The notes under the pieces: model-generated
Databases searched by the model: none
The model's input: only the letters and a program-made list of their open reading frames with translations
What the model was told of the DNA's origin: nothing
Program-made: the position numbers and the translations under genes
In this document: piece by piece, positions 27,491 to 37,090 of the stretch
How positions within the stretch are numbered: the stretch's first letter is position 1
How the letters are laid out: each line of letters opens with the position of its first letter
Assembly: GCA_008015835.1 (NCBI GenBank)
Contig: SSGH01000010.1
Location: 62,001 to 126,000, forward strand
Reading direction: 5' to 3'
Source: Lysobacter sp.
GTDB lineage: Bacteria; Pseudomonadota; Gammaproteobacteria; Xanthomonadales; Xanthomonadaceae
Length of the DNA stretch: 64,000 bases

Positions 27491-28856
27491 AGGCGCGCAT
27501 CCTGTCGGCGACTGCGGGCGAGATCAACCACGGGCCGAGCGTGTCGGCGCGCGCTAGGCCTTCGTCGGTCGGCGCGATGCGCGTCGCGTCGATCGTCGCC
27601 AAGCCGTGCGTCTGCAGCGCGCGTAACTGTGGCAAATCGTCGAGGCAGTCGCCGCCGAAGCGGTGGCGATACGCGATTCGATCCAAGCCGGTCCGGATCA
27701 GCAAGGACTGGATGACGTAACGCCGCCGCTGTTCGTCGCCGTCGAGCGCAATTCCGTAGTCGGCATGCGCGAACGCGGCGTCGTCGAGGCGCAGGTAGTG
27801 CTCCAAAATATCGGCGACGCTGCGCCGGGAAACGCCGTATTCGCTGGAATAATGCAGCGCGCGCGTGTAGGAGCGGGCGCCGCAGCCGATCCCGACCATG
27901 CCGTCGTCCTGGCAGCAATACGCGGGCGCGTCGGCGTCGTCGGGCGCGTGCGCGGCACGGAACATGCGCATCGAAATCTGGCGATAGCCGGCGGCCAACA
28001 AAGCGTCGCGGCCGGCGCGATACAGCGCGGCGCGGTCGTCCTGCGGCTCGGGCCGCAGCGCGAATCGCGATCTGCCCTCGCGCGATTCGATTCGGCCCAA
28101 CCCCGTCAACGGCCGCACGTACAACGGGTAGAGATAGATCTCTTCCGGCGCGTACGCGAGCGCGCTATCGATCGATGCGAGAAAGCTCGCGGTGGTTTGT
28201 CCCGCGATGCCGTAGATCAGATCGAGATTCAGGGTGGGGAATTTCGCGTCGCGAATCGCGCGGATCGCGCGTTCGACCTCCGCGCGCTGCTGCGGGCGCA
28301 CCAACGATCGGACTTCCGCATCGACGAAACTCTGAATGCCCATGCTGATGCGGTCGATGCCGGCCTCGCGGCAAAGCGCCATTTTTTCGCCGTCTACGGT
28401 TTCGGGCGACACTTCCATGCCCGCAAGAACGTCGCGGGGATCGAGGTCGGCGATGTCGCGAATCGAGCGGAATAGCGCGTCGAGCTGCGGCGCCGTCAGG
28501 TAACTCGGCGTGCCGCCGCCGAGCGCGAAGCGCGCGAAGCGATGCGCGCCCAGCGCGTCGACCGTCGCGCGCAATTGCGCACGCATGCGGTCGAGATAAC
28601 GCGCGACGGTGTCCTCGGTCGGCCGCGCCAACGCGAACAAGTTGCAGAACCCGCAGCGATACGAGCAAAACGGAATATGCAAATACAGAAACAGCGCGCT
28701 GCGGTCTTCCTCGCCCCACGCGTCGCGCAGCGGAACCGGCGCGGGCAGCGGCCGATACGCCGTTTTGTGCGGATAGGAATAGGAATACGCCTGATACGGC
28801 GGCAGCGCCAAGAGGGCGTCGAGTGTCGTGGCGTCGTCGAGCGGTCGTGCGTTCAT
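27477..28856 (-). CDS. STM4012 family radical SAM protein (HemN/HemW-like)
   Basis: Radical SAM protein of 459 residues. The cluster motif is Cys64, Cys68, Cys71 (HIPFCSYRCGFCNLF), then ALGGGTPSYLTAPQLDALF and MGIQSF typical of the coproporphyrinogen dehydrogenase and HemW group, and a C-terminal HemN-like domain. It is distinct from hemN because it sits in the five-gene STM4011-4015 set. It overlaps STM4013 by four bases (ATGA). The substrate is unknown. Confidence 0.88.
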   Translation of the reverse strand: MNARPLDDATTLDALLALPPYQAYSYSYPHKTAYRPLPAPVPLRDAWGEEDRSALFLYLHIPFCSYRCGFCNLFALARPTEDTVARYLDRMRAQLRATVDALGAHRFARFALGGGTPSYLTAPQLDALFRSIRDIADLDPRDVLAGMEVSPETVDGEKMALCREAGIDRISMGIQSFVDAEVRSLVRPQQRAEVERAIRAIRDAKFPTLNLDLIYGIAGQTTASFLASIDSALAYAPEEIYLYPLYVRPLTGLGRIESREGRSRFALRPEPQDDRAALYRAGRDALLAAGYRQISMRMFRAAHAPDDADAPAYCCQDDGMVGIGCGARSYTRALHYSSEYGVSRRSVADILEHYLRLDDAAFAHADYGIALDGDEQRRRYVIQSLLIRTGLDRIAYRHRFGGDCLDDLPQLRALQTHGLATIDATRIAPTDEGLARADTLGPWLISPAVADRMRAYAFE

Positions 28857-29689
28857 GGCGTCAATACGAAATGCGCGTAGGGCACGGTCATCACCACCTC
28901 ATGCGCGATACGGTGACCGACGTAACCGTCTTCGCCGTAGGCGGTGCCGTGGTCGGAGCAGACGATCACGAACGTGGGTGCGCGCCGACGCGCGGCCTCG
29001 AACAGCGGCGCGAGCGCGTGATCGACGTACTCCAAGGCCGCGCAGTGGCTGTCGAGATCGTCGTCTTTCGCGCCGGGAACGTAATGCCGGTTCGGCTGAT
29101 GCAGCGCCGAGACGTTCAAGAACGTGAAGCAGCGGCGATCGCGGAGGTCGTCGGCCGCCCAGCGCTCGCGGGCGAGCGCGACTTGGCGCTTGGTGGAGTC
29201 GATCGCGGTCACGCCGAAGCTCGGCGACCAATGGGCTTCGTCGAAAAGATCGGGCAAGGCGCGACCCAGCGGGTTGGCGAGATTGAAGAAACCGACGCCG
29301 CCGATGCAAAGCGTGCGATAGCCGAGATCGGCCAATCCCTGCACGATATTCGCGCGGTCCGCGAAGACGAAGGTGTTCGCGTCGGTGGTTTCGCTGCCGG
29401 CGAAGTCCAGCGCGAACAGCCGCGGATGCGGGCCTGGGCGTGCGGGCGTCGGCAGAAAACCGGCGAAAAACGCTTGATGCGCGGCGTAAGTGAAGCTGGC
29501 GGGCGTGTGGCGTTTTTCCCAGCCGCCGAGCGGCAAATGCGGCGCGAGCGTCGGCAATCGCCCGGCCTCGAAACAACGCTGCGCCGCGTCGAAGCGCAGC
29601 GTGTCGAGCGTGACGAACAGAATGTCGTGACTGCCGACGATCTGGCGCATGTTCAACGTCGGTGCGGCGGAGCTAGCCATGCGCGACAC
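28853..29689 (-). CDS. STM4013/SEN3800 family sulfatase-like hydrolase
   Basis: Alkaline-phosphatase/sulfatase superfamily protein of 278 residues. Metal-site segments are ILFVTLDTLRFD near residue 25 (first Asp) and the late VCSDHGTAYGEDGYVGHR (Asp-His and His). No signal peptide is seen, so it acts in the cytoplasm. Its start overlaps the end of the STM4014 homologue by 17 bases; internal Met codons at residues 4 and 14 are alternatives. The substrate is unknown. Confidence 0.85.
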   Translation of the reverse strand: MSRMASSAAPTLNMRQIVGSHDILFVTLDTLRFDAAQRCFEAGRLPTLAPHLPLGGWEKRHTPASFTYAAHQAFFAGFLPTPARPGPHPRLFALDFAGSETTDANTFVFADRANIVQGLADLGYRTLCIGGVGFFNLANPLGRALPDLFDEAHWSPSFGVTAIDSTKRQVALARERWAADDLRDRRCFTFLNVSALHQPNRHYVPGAKDDDLDSHCAALEYVDHALAPLFEAARRRAPTFVIVCSDHGTAYGEDGYVGHRIAHEVVMTVPYAHFVLTP

Positions 29690-30818
29690 GCTCCTTCGTC
29701 AGCGCCGACATGCGCACGCGCCGACCGATCCATGCCGCTTGATCGTCGTAGGTTCCGGCGCCGTCCCAGGCCGTCGCGCCCGGCAGCAAATCGCCGAAGG
29801 CATTGGCTTCGATCACGACGACATGCTCGCGGGTCGGAATCAGATCGAAGCCGATGCTTCCGGCGCAACGAAACGCTGCAGCGGCGTTCCTGACCGCTCG
29901 AACGACGCGTCGCTTGGTCTCGTAGTCCAAGACCTCGTCGACCGCGACGCGGCGATTGCCCAGATGCAGATTCGTCATCGGATGCGCGGCGACGCGCGCG
30001 ACCCATTGCCGCGGTTCGCCGCCGACACTGACGACGCGCAGATCGAAATGCGCACCACCGACCGTGCGCGGCTTCGAGACCCACGCCTCGGCGTAGGCGC
30101 CCTGCATCGCGATCGCATCAATCAGCGCAGCGATATCGCGCGCATCGTCGTAGCGTTTCGGTCGTAGCGTGTTGAACAGCCGAACCTTGTGGTTCTCGCG
30201 CACCAGTTCCGCGCTGGTGTACGCGCATTCGCGTCCGTCGCGATGCCGGCGATAGGCGACGACGCCGGCCGCCGACGAACCGTAGCGCGCTTTCAGAAAC
30301 GCGCGATCCGTACCGACGGCGTCCATCCGCTCGCGAAACTCCGCATACGATTGGACGCGCCCGAATAAGGACGGCACATGCGCGCCGATCGCGTCGAGAC
30401 GACGCTGACATTCCAGCTTGTCGCACATCGCCAGAATCTCTTGCGGCGCGTTGAACCATACGATGTCGGGCGAGGCCGCCTCCAGCCGGCGCAGCAGATC
30501 CGCGAAACCAGCGAACCACAGCGACTGGTGCGCGAGTTCGCCGTGCGCGAGCGGCGCGGGCGGCGGGCCACGTTCGCCGCTGCAGCGCCAACCGTGTCGG
30601 ATCAGCGCGTCGCGCAGCGGTGTGGAATCGCCGGGCGAATCGATTTTCGCGCCGTCCTGCGCATGCGCGCGCAGACGCGCGACGACGGCGTCGGGATCGC
30701 GCAGCAGCTCGCTCCAATCGATCACCTCGACGAATGCGGCCAATCCGGGGCTGCGCGATTCGGCGGCCGCGAGCAAATATCGCGTTCGCCGATGATCGGC
30801 CTGTCCGATCAGGATCAT
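29673..30818 (-). CDS. STM4014 family ATP-grasp protein
   Basis: Cytoplasmic protein of 381 residues with an ATP-grasp fold in its C-terminal two thirds. A Lys-containing strand (RAFLKARYGSSAAGVVAYR) and the late metal motif GFDLIPTREHVVVIEANAFG with DLLPG are visible. ATP-grasp enzymes join a carboxylate to an amine, thiol or hydroxyl through an acyl phosphate. In this cassette the acceptor could be a protein side chain or a small molecule; this is open. It begins 45 bases after the STM4015 gene. Confidence 0.85.
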   Translation of the reverse strand: MILIGQADHRRTRYLLAAAESRSPGLAAFVEVIDWSELLRDPDAVVARLRAHAQDGAKIDSPGDSTPLRDALIRHGWRCSGERGPPPAPLAHGELAHQSLWFAGFADLLRRLEAASPDIVWFNAPQEILAMCDKLECQRRLDAIGAHVPSLFGRVQSYAEFRERMDAVGTDRAFLKARYGSSAAGVVAYRRHRDGRECAYTSAELVRENHKVRLFNTLRPKRYDDARDIAALIDAIAMQGAYAEAWVSKPRTVGGAHFDLRVVSVGGEPRQWVARVAAHPMTNLHLGNRRVAVDEVLDYETKRRVVRAVRNAAAAFRCAGSIGFDLIPTREHVVVIEANAFGDLLPGATAWDGAGTYDDQAAWIGRRVRMSALTKERVAHG

Positions 30819-30863
30819 TCGCGACCACCGGCGAGGGCGACGATGCGCATCCGCGGACGTCGC

Positions 30864-31796
30864 TTACTCGGCCACTTCGACGTAACGATCGCCGTCGGTC
30901 TCGTCGGCGTCCTGCGGATCATCCAGCACGACGCGGCAGGGCAGCGATTTGAGCTGGGCCTGCAGCGCGTCGCCGATGTAGTGATGGCTCAAATCCAGCG
31001 TTTGAAGCGTCTTGACGTGCGGACTATCGAGCAATGCCTGGGCGCCCTCGTCGCCGATGGTGCCCATCGACAGATCGAGCGTCTTCAACTGGCTCAGCCA
31101 CGGCTGCTGCGCGAGATGCGCGGCGAGCGCGTCGCTGATCTGCGCGTTGCGCAGGCCCAGATATTCCAAACGTTCGGGTTTGATCGCCGCCAACAGCGTT
31201 TCGTACGTGCCGATGTCGCCGTCGAAGCCGTAGTTATCGTCGCCCAGCCACAATTCGAGACGACGCAGCGCGGGCAGCGTGGAGCCGGCGATGCCGTTCG
31301 CGACCGCGCTCGGCAAACCGCCGCACTCGACCGCCAATTCTTCGAGGAATTCGTGAGCGATGGGCGGGAACTCGAGGCCGCTGCTGCCGCGAATCCGCAA
31401 CACCTGCAGCATCGGGAACGCGTCGAGCAGCGCCTTGTAGCCGCCGCACTGGATGATCCACGAAATCTCGCAGTCCTCGGAGGTCATATCGCCGACGAAC
31501 AGCGCGCGCAGAGCGCCCAAGTCGCCGCGGCGTTCGATCAAGACGTCCAGATACTCCTGCGGCGATTCGTCGTGCGCTTCGCTCCACGCGCCGATCACCA
31601 AGGCGTCGAGCGCCGACGTATCGACTTGCGAGAGGAACGCTTCCAGCAGTTCGCGTTGGCTCTCGGCCGAGTCGTAATCCTGCGCCAGGCGATACACCGT
31701 CGTGCGCACCGCGCCCGGATCGGCGATGGTGTCGCCCATGCGGAATTCGACGACAGGCTTGCCGAAGAAGCGATCCTGATTCTGATTGACGGTCAT
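30864..31796 (-). CDS. STM4015 family leucine-rich-repeat protein
   Basis: First gene of the cassette; 310 residues. The second half is a leucine-rich-repeat array of the ribonuclease-inhibitor type, for example LEYLGLRNAQISDALAAHL, LKTLDLSMGTIGDEGAQALL and LQTLDLSHHYIGDALQAQL. The last 19 residues are a loose acidic tail (DDPQDADETDGDRYVEVAE). No signal peptide. The ATG at 31796 is preceded by AAGGAA. It may bind partner proteins or be the substrate of the cassette's enzymes (inference). Confidence 0.87.
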   Translation of the reverse strand: MTVNQNQDRFFGKPVVEFRMGDTIADPGAVRTTVYRLAQDYDSAESQRELLEAFLSQVDTSALDALVIGAWSEAHDESPQEYLDVLIERRGDLGALRALFVGDMTSEDCEISWIIQCGGYKALLDAFPMLQVLRIRGSSGLEFPPIAHEFLEELAVECGGLPSAVANGIAGSTLPALRRLELWLGDDNYGFDGDIGTYETLLAAIKPERLEYLGLRNAQISDALAAHLAQQPWLSQLKTLDLSMGTIGDEGAQALLDSPHVKTLQTLDLSHHYIGDALQAQLKSLPCRVVLDDPQDADETDGDRYVEVAE

Positions 31797-31849
31797 ATGC
31801 GTTCCTTGAATGAAAAACGAGGAGGGAGATCGAGTGCGTCGAGTGAGGA

Positions 31850-33115
31850 TTATCGCTCGGACGTCGGCGTGCGTTCGGCCACCGCTTCTACCTCGCGCCA
31901 TGCGCGCAGCAGATTGCCGCCGAGAATTTTGCGGATGTCCGCATCGCGATAGCCGCGCGCCTGCAGGCCGGCGATCACGTTCGGGAAATCGGCCACGGAT
32001 TTCAGGCCGTCGGGCAATGCGCCGCTGACGCCGTCGAAATCGGAGCCGATGCCGATATGGTCGACGCCCACCAGTTTCACACCGTAATCGATTTGCTCGA
32101 GCACGCGTTCGATCTCGGTCTTCAGCGGCGGATGGGTATCGTCCCAGTGCTTGTCGAACGCGTTGAAGTCCTCCAAGGGTTCGCCGGCCGCGGCGCGCGC
32201 GGCATTGCGGCGATGGAACTCGTTCGCGGCGGCGAAATACGCCTGCGTCTGCGCAGCGGAAGCCGGATCGACGAATGGGTTACCGAACGGAATTTGGATC
32301 ACGCCGCCCTTCGCGGCGATGGCCTTGGCCAGTTCGTCGCTGAGATTGCGCTCGAACCCCGGCGTGAAATGCCGCAGCGCCGAATGCGTGGCCACCACCG
32401 GCGCGCGGCTGAGCGCGACCGACTGCGCGACGGCGTCGTCGGACAAGTGCGAGACATCGACCATGATGCCCAGTCTGTTCATCTCGGCGACGACATCGCG
32501 GCCGAACGGGCTGAGCCCGTTCCATTTCTTCTCGGCGGCGTAGGACGAATCGGCGATGCGATTGTTCGCGCTGTGCGCGAGCGTGATGTAACGGATGCCG
32601 CGATCGTAGAATTCGCGCAATTTCGACAGATCATCGCCGATGGGCGCGCCGTTCTCCATGCCCAGCGGCAGCAGCACGCGCGGTTCTCCGCCGCGACGCG
32701 ACGGCGCGCGCAAGCGGTCCACATCGCGCGGCGAGCGCAGCAGCGCGAATTTTTCGGGGTGCCGCTGCGCCAGCGCTTCCACCGCATCGATCATCTGATG
32801 CGCGACTTTCCACGCGCTGCCGTCCTCGTCCTGGCCGGACGAGGTGTAGATCGACATGAACGCGACATCCAGACCGCCGGCGCGGGCGCGCGGGTAATCG
32901 AATTCGCGATCGTTCTGCAATCGGCCGAGATCGACCCAGCGCTTGAGCAAGGCGGTCGGCGCATCGATATGGGTATCGACGATCACCGCATCTTGGGCGA
33001 GGGCAACGGCGGCGGGGTTGGTGGCATGCTCGGCGGCGTGCGCGGGTGGTGCGGATGCGACGAGTGTCGCGAACGCGCCGGCGACGAGGGCGAGCGAAAG
33101 CAGGGAAGGACGCAT
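31850..33115 (-). CDS. M19 family membrane dipeptidase-like metallopeptidase
   Basis: Zinc dipeptidase of 421 residues with a signal peptide (SLALVAGAFATLVASA, cut near 27), so periplasmic or membrane-associated. Metal motifs are VDTHIDAP, the bridging Glu in LGMENGAPI, then VDVSHLSDDAV, VATHSALRHF and a late IGIGSDFDGV, all typical of renal-dipeptidase-like enzymes. It ends 53 bases before the STM4015 gene and starts 20 bases after hutI on the same strand. Confidence 0.92.
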   Translation of the reverse strand: MRPSLLSLALVAGAFATLVASAPPAHAAEHATNPAAVALAQDAVIVDTHIDAPTALLKRWVDLGRLQNDREFDYPRARAGGLDVAFMSIYTSSGQDEDGSAWKVAHQMIDAVEALAQRHPEKFALLRSPRDVDRLRAPSRRGGEPRVLLPLGMENGAPIGDDLSKLREFYDRGIRYITLAHSANNRIADSSYAAEKKWNGLSPFGRDVVAEMNRLGIMVDVSHLSDDAVAQSVALSRAPVVATHSALRHFTPGFERNLSDELAKAIAAKGGVIQIPFGNPFVDPASAAQTQAYFAAANEFHRRNAARAAAGEPLEDFNAFDKHWDDTHPPLKTEIERVLEQIDYGVKLVGVDHIGIGSDFDGVSGALPDGLKSVADFPNVIAGLQARGYRDADIRKILGGNLLRAWREVEAVAERTPTSER

Positions 33116-33135
33116 CGAACGCTCCGGGATCGAGT

Positions 33136-34368
33136 TCAAGGAGTGAGCGGCACGCGCGCGCCGCCGATGTAGAGATCGCGCAACAGATCGCCACCCAGCC
33201 AATAGCACAACTCGGCGGGTCGGCGCACGCGCCACAGCGCGAGGTCCGCGCGCAAACCGACGCGCAGCCTGCCGCGATCGTGCAGGCCGAGCGCACGCGC
33301 GGCATGCACGGTCGCGCCGCGCAGCGCTTCTTCCGGCGTCAGTCGAAAATGCGTACACGCCAGCGACATCGCCAAGCGCAGCGACAGCAGCGGCGACGTG
33401 CCGGGATTGCAATCGGTGGACACCGCCATCGCGACCCCGCGTTCGCGGAACGCGTTGATCGGCGGCCGTCGCGTTTCGCGCAAACAATGGAACGCGCCCG
33501 GCAGAAGCACCGCGACCGTACCGGCGCGCGCCATCGCTTCGACCGCATCGTCGTCGGTGTATTCGACGTGATCGGCGGAGAGTCCGCCATACCCCGCGAC
33601 TAGCGCCGCGCCGCCGAGATCGCTGAGCTGGTCGGCATGCAGCTTCACCGGCAGCCCGAGCGCCTGCGCCGCGTCGAACACGCGCCGCGTTTGCGCGGGG
33701 GTGAAGCCGATGCCTTCGCAAAACGCATCGACCGCATCGACCAAGCCTTCGTCGCGCAAGCGCGGCAGCCAGGCGACGACCGCGTCGATGTAGCCATCGG
33801 CATCGCTCGCGAATTCGGGCGGCAACGCGTGCGCGCCGAGATAAGTCGTGCGCACGTCGATACCGAGCGTCTCGCCCAGGCGTCGCGCGACGCGCAGCAG
33901 TTTGCGTTCGTTGTCGAAATCGAGGCCGTAGCCGGATTTGATTTCCAGCGTCGTCGCGCCGTCGCGCAGCAGCGCGCGCGCGCGCGGTAGAGTTTCCGCG
34001 AGAATCGCGTCCTCGCTCGCCGCGCGCACGGCGCGCACGGTGGACAGAATGCCGCCGCCAGCCCGCGCGATGTCCTCGTAACTCGCGCCCTGCAGCCGCA
34101 ATTCGAATTCGTGCGCGCGGTCGTCGGCGAAGGCCAGATGCGTGTGGCAATCGATCAGACCGGGCGTGACCCACGCGCTGCCGGCGTCGATCGTCTCGTG
34201 CGCCAACGCCTCGGGCGCATTCGGCAACGCGTTGCGCGGGCCGACGAACGTCAGCGCGCCGTCTTTCCACGCCAATGCGCCGTCGTCGATCGCGCCGTAA
34301 CCGTCGCCGTCGAGCGTCGCCAGCGAGGCGTTGAGCAGCAGCGCGTCCCAGGGCGGCGTCGCGTTCAT
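33136..34368 (-). CDS. hutI: Imidazolonepropionase
   Basis: Third enzyme of histidine degradation, opening the imidazolone ring to N-formimidoylglutamate. Length 410 residues. Amidohydrolase motifs are [20 protein letters not shown], the [15 protein letters not shown] segment, VKLHADQL, and [11 protein letters not shown]. The start codon overlaps the stop of the CoA-transferase gene by four bases. Confidence 0.95.
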   Translation of the reverse strand: MNATPPWDALLLNASLATLDGDGYGAIDDGALAWKDGALTFVGPRNALPNAPEALAHETIDAGSAWVTPGLIDCHTHLAFADDRAHEFELRLQGASYEDIARAGGGILSTVRAVRAASEDAILAETLPRARALLRDGATTLEIKSGYGLDFDNERKLLRVARRLGETLGIDVRTTYLGAHALPPEFASDADGYIDAVVAWLPRLRDEGLVDAVDAFCEGIGFTPAQTRRVFDAAQALGLPVKLHADQLSDLGGAALVAGYGGLSADHVEYTDDDAVEAMARAGTVAVLLPGAFHCLRETRRPPINAFRERGVAMAVSTDCNPGTSPLLSLRLAMSLACTHFRLTPEEALRGATVHAARALGLHDRGRLRVGLRADLALWRVRRPAELCYWLGGDLLRDLYIGGARVPLTP

Positions 34369-35525
34369 CGAATCGCGCCCACTTCGCGCAGCGCCTGCGC
34401 ATCGAACCCGTGCGCCGCGCAGATCGCATCGGCATGTTCGCCGAGGTGCGGCGGGCGCTGCGGTTCGACGGTCGGCGACGCCGACATCCGCAGCGGACTG
34501 GCGATCATAGGAATGCCGTCGGCTTCGATCCGCAGGCCGCGCGCGGTGGCGAGTTCGCCGAACGCCGCGTCGCGTACGGAATTCACCGGCGCGGCGGGAA
34601 TGCCCGCGGTTTCGCAGCGTTCGACCCAGGCGGCGACGGTGTCGTTCGCGAAACAGCGCGCCAATTCCGGCACCAACCAGTCGCGATGTTCGACCCGGGC
34701 CAGATTGGTGTCGCAGCGCGGATCGTCGCGCCATTCGGGGCGTCCTATCAGCGCGCAGAGACGCTCCCACAGCGCATCGCTACCGCAGGCGATCACGAAC
34801 GCGCCGTCGCGGGCGGCGAAGCTTTGGTAGGGCACGATGGTGGGATGCGCATTGCCGCAGCGGCGTGCGTCTTCGCCGGTGAACAGCACGCTGCAGACCA
34901 CGTTCGCCAACGCCTGCATCTGCGTGTCGAACAGACTGACTTCGATGGCTTGGCCTTCGCCGGTGCGTCCGCGCTGATGCAGCGCGGCCAGAATCGCGAT
35001 GGTGGCGTTCAGACCGGTGGTCAAATCCACCGTGGCCACGCCGACCTTGCTGGCCGGGCCGTCGACCGGGCCGGTGATCGCCATCAATCCGGATTCGGCC
35101 TGCACTGCGAGGTCGTACCCCGGCCGTTTCGCGTCGGGGCCGCTGCGGCCGTAGCCGGAGATCGCGCAGTGGATCAAACGCGGATTCAGCGCGTGGGTGC
35201 GGGCCGGGTCGATGCCCAGCGATTCCGGCACGCCGGTGCGGAAATTCTCGATCAGCACGTCGGCTTCGCGGATCAACGCGTCCAGCAGCAGCTTCGCCTC
35301 TGGGTGCCGCAGATTCATCGCGATCGACCGCTTGCCGCGGTTGGCGCTGGCGAAATACGCGGAGATATCGCCGCGAAACGGCGGCCCATAGCCGCGGGTG
35401 TCGTCGCCGTCCAGCGGTTCGATCTTGATCACCTCGGCGCCGAGGTCGGCCAGCGTCATGCCGCACCAGGGCCCGGCCAGGACGCGCGACAAATCCAACA
35501 CCTTGATTCCCGCCAACGCCGACAT
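34365..35525 (-). CDS. CaiB/BaiF family CoA-transferase
   Basis: Class III CoA-transferase of 386 residues. The N-terminal motif [20 protein letters not shown], the catalytic Asp in [12 protein letters not shown], the [20 protein letters not shown] segment and the C-terminal [10 protein letters not shown] are all diagnostic. It moves CoA between two carboxylic acids; which ones cannot be told. It precedes hutI with a four-base overlap although no CoA step is part of histidine degradation. Confidence 0.92.
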   Translation of the reverse strand: MSALAGIKVLDLSRVLAGPWCGMTLADLGAEVIKIEPLDGDDTRGYGPPFRGDISAYFASANRGKRSIAMNLRHPEAKLLLDALIREADVLIENFRTGVPESLGIDPARTHALNPRLIHCAISGYGRSGPDAKRPGYDLAVQAESGLMAITGPVDGPASKVGVATVDLTTGLNATIAILAALHQRGRTGEGQAIEVSLFDTQMQALANVVCSVLFTGEDARRCGNAHPTIVPYQSFAARDGAFVIACGSDALWERLCALIGRPEWRDDPRCDTNLARVEHRDWLVPELARCFANDTVAAWVERCETAGIPAAPVNSVRDAAFGELATARGLRIEADGIPMIASPLRMSASPTVEPQRPPHLGEHADAICAAHGFDAQALREVGAIR

Positions 35526-35600
35526 CGATCCGCCCGGTATGAATCCGACGCGCAGTGTAGCCGGTCCGCGGATGCGGCTTCGTGACGGTGGTAGGAGCGG

Positions 35601-35673
35601 CTGTAGGAGCGGCGCAAGCCGCGACCCGCGAGGCACCGGTCGGAGCGGGTCGCGGCTTGCGCCGCTCCTACAG
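35601..35673. repeat. REP-type palindrome with 29-bp perfect arms
   Basis: Arms start CTGTAGGAGCGGCGCAAGCC (35601-35629) and return in reverse complement at 35645-35673. The GTAGGAGCGGCG head is that of REP sequences mobilised by RAYT transposases. It sits between divergent CoA-transferase and hutF genes. Confidence 0.88.
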
Positions 35674-35726
35674 GGCGTCGGGCCTCGGGCGGATGCCGAA
35701 CGGCATCGATCTGCGACAATGCGCGC

Positions 35727-36992
35727 ATGACCTCGCCCATCGCCTCCATCGACGGCCGCTGGCGAACGCCCGGCATCGCCAATCTGCATTCGCACGCGTT
35801 CCAGCGCGCGATGGCCGGCTTAGCCGAACGCGCGACGCATCCCTCCGATTCGTTCTGGACCTGGCGCGAAACCATGTACCGCATGGCCGAGCGTTTCGAT
35901 CCCGATCTGCTGCACGCGGTGGCGGCGCAGTTGTACGCCGAGATGCTCGAAGCCGGGTACACGACGGTGTGCGAATTCCACTATCTGCATCACGCGCCCG
36001 ACGGCGCGCCGTATGCCGATCCCGCGGCGATGTCGCGCGCGCTGATCGCCGCCGCGCGCGAGACCGGCATTCGTCTCACGCTGTTGCCGGTGCTGTACAT
36101 GACAGGCGGTTTCGACGGCCGCGCGCTGAACGCGCGGCAGCGCCGATTCGGGCATACGGTCGATGCGTATCTGCGCTTGTTCGAGACCCTGCGCGCGGAG
36201 CAGGACGCGACGCTGCGGGTCGGCTGCGCCCTGCACAGCCTGCGCGCGGTGCCGCCGGACGCGATGGCGGCCACGCTGCGCGCGCTGCCGGCCGATGCGC
36301 GCATCCATCTGCACATCGCCGAGCAGATCGGCGAGGTGCAGGACAGCCTCGCGATTCGCGGCGATCGCCCGGTGCGTTGGTTGCTCGATCACGCGCCGCT
36401 CGATGCGCCGGTGGATGCGCGCTGGACCCTGGTCCACGCCACGCATCTGGAGGTGGACGAAATCGTCGGCATCGCCGACCGCGGCGCGACCGTGGCGATT
36501 TGTCCGACGACAGAAGCCAATCTCGGCGACGGCCTGTTTCCGCTGCGCGATTTTCTCGACGCGAACGGTGCCTGGGGCATCGGCTCGGATTCGCATATCT
36601 CGGTCTCGCCGGTCGAAGAATTGCGTTGGTTGGAGTACGGCCAGCGCTTGATCACGCGTCATCGCAATATCGCCACGAGCGCCGCATCCCCCAGTGTGGG
36701 CGAGACCCTGCTCGCGGGCGTGCGCGCGAGCGCGGCGCGGGCGACCGGCTTCGATGCGCGAACGCTCGCGGCCGATACCGTCGTGCTGTCGTCGGGCGAC
36801 GCCGATGCGCCGCAGTTCGTCGGCGCGACCGCCGAGGACATCGCCGACCGCTGGATCTTCAGCGGCAACCGGCCGGCGATCGATCGCGTCGACGTCGCTG
36901 GGCGCACGGTGGTCGTCGGCGGTCGTCACGTCGCGCGCGAGGCCATCGCGACGCGGTTCGCGGCGGCGATGGCGCGCTTGCGCGCGGTTTGA
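35727..36992 (+). CDS. hutF: Formimidoylglutamate deiminase
   Basis: Amidohydrolase of 421 residues that removes ammonia from N-formimidoylglutamate to give N-formylglutamate, the route that needs HutG (not in the window) as last step. Diagnostic segments are NLHSHAFQRAMAGLAE, DSFWTWRETMYRMA, CEFHYLHH, IHLHIAEQ, LVHATHL and GIGSDSHISVSP. The N-terminus is a little shorter than many HutF proteins because the chain begins close to the metal motif. Divergent from the hutI operon. Confidence 0.93.
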   Translation: MTSPIASIDGRWRTPGIANLHSHAFQRAMAGLAERATHPSDSFWTWRETMYRMAERFDPDLLHAVAAQLYAEMLEAGYTTVCEFHYLHHAPDGAPYADPAAMSRALIAAARETGIRLTLLPVLYMTGGFDGRALNARQRRFGHTVDAYLRLFETLRAEQDATLRVGCALHSLRAVPPDAMAATLRALPADARIHLHIAEQIGEVQDSLAIRGDRPVRWLLDHAPLDAPVDARWTLVHATHLEVDEIVGIADRGATVAICPTTEANLGDGLFPLRDFLDANGAWGIGSDSHISVSPVEELRWLEYGQRLITRHRNIATSAASPSVGETLLAGVRASAARATGFDARTLAADTVVLSSGDADAPQFVGATAEDIADRWIFSGNRPAIDRVDVAGRTVVVGGRHVAREAIATRFAAAMARLRAV

Positions 36993-36996
36993 GTCG

Positions 36997-37029
36997 CCCG
37001 GATTTCGGGTTCGTCGCTCGAAATCCGGG
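36997..37029. terminator. Possible terminator hairpin after hutF
   Basis: Inverted repeat CCCGGATTTCG ... CGAAATCCGGG just after the hutF stop codon. There is no T run, so it could instead be a plain repeat. Confidence 0.4.
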
Positions 37030-37090
37030 GTTCGTCGCGAACCCGAGCGCGTGCGGCGACCAGACGCGAGGCTGGTCGCATCCCGAACTC

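Noticed and set aside
27477-28856. Annotation as hemN or hemW
   Set aside because: Similarity to that group is real, but the five-gene context identifies the STM4012 family, whose role is different or unknown.
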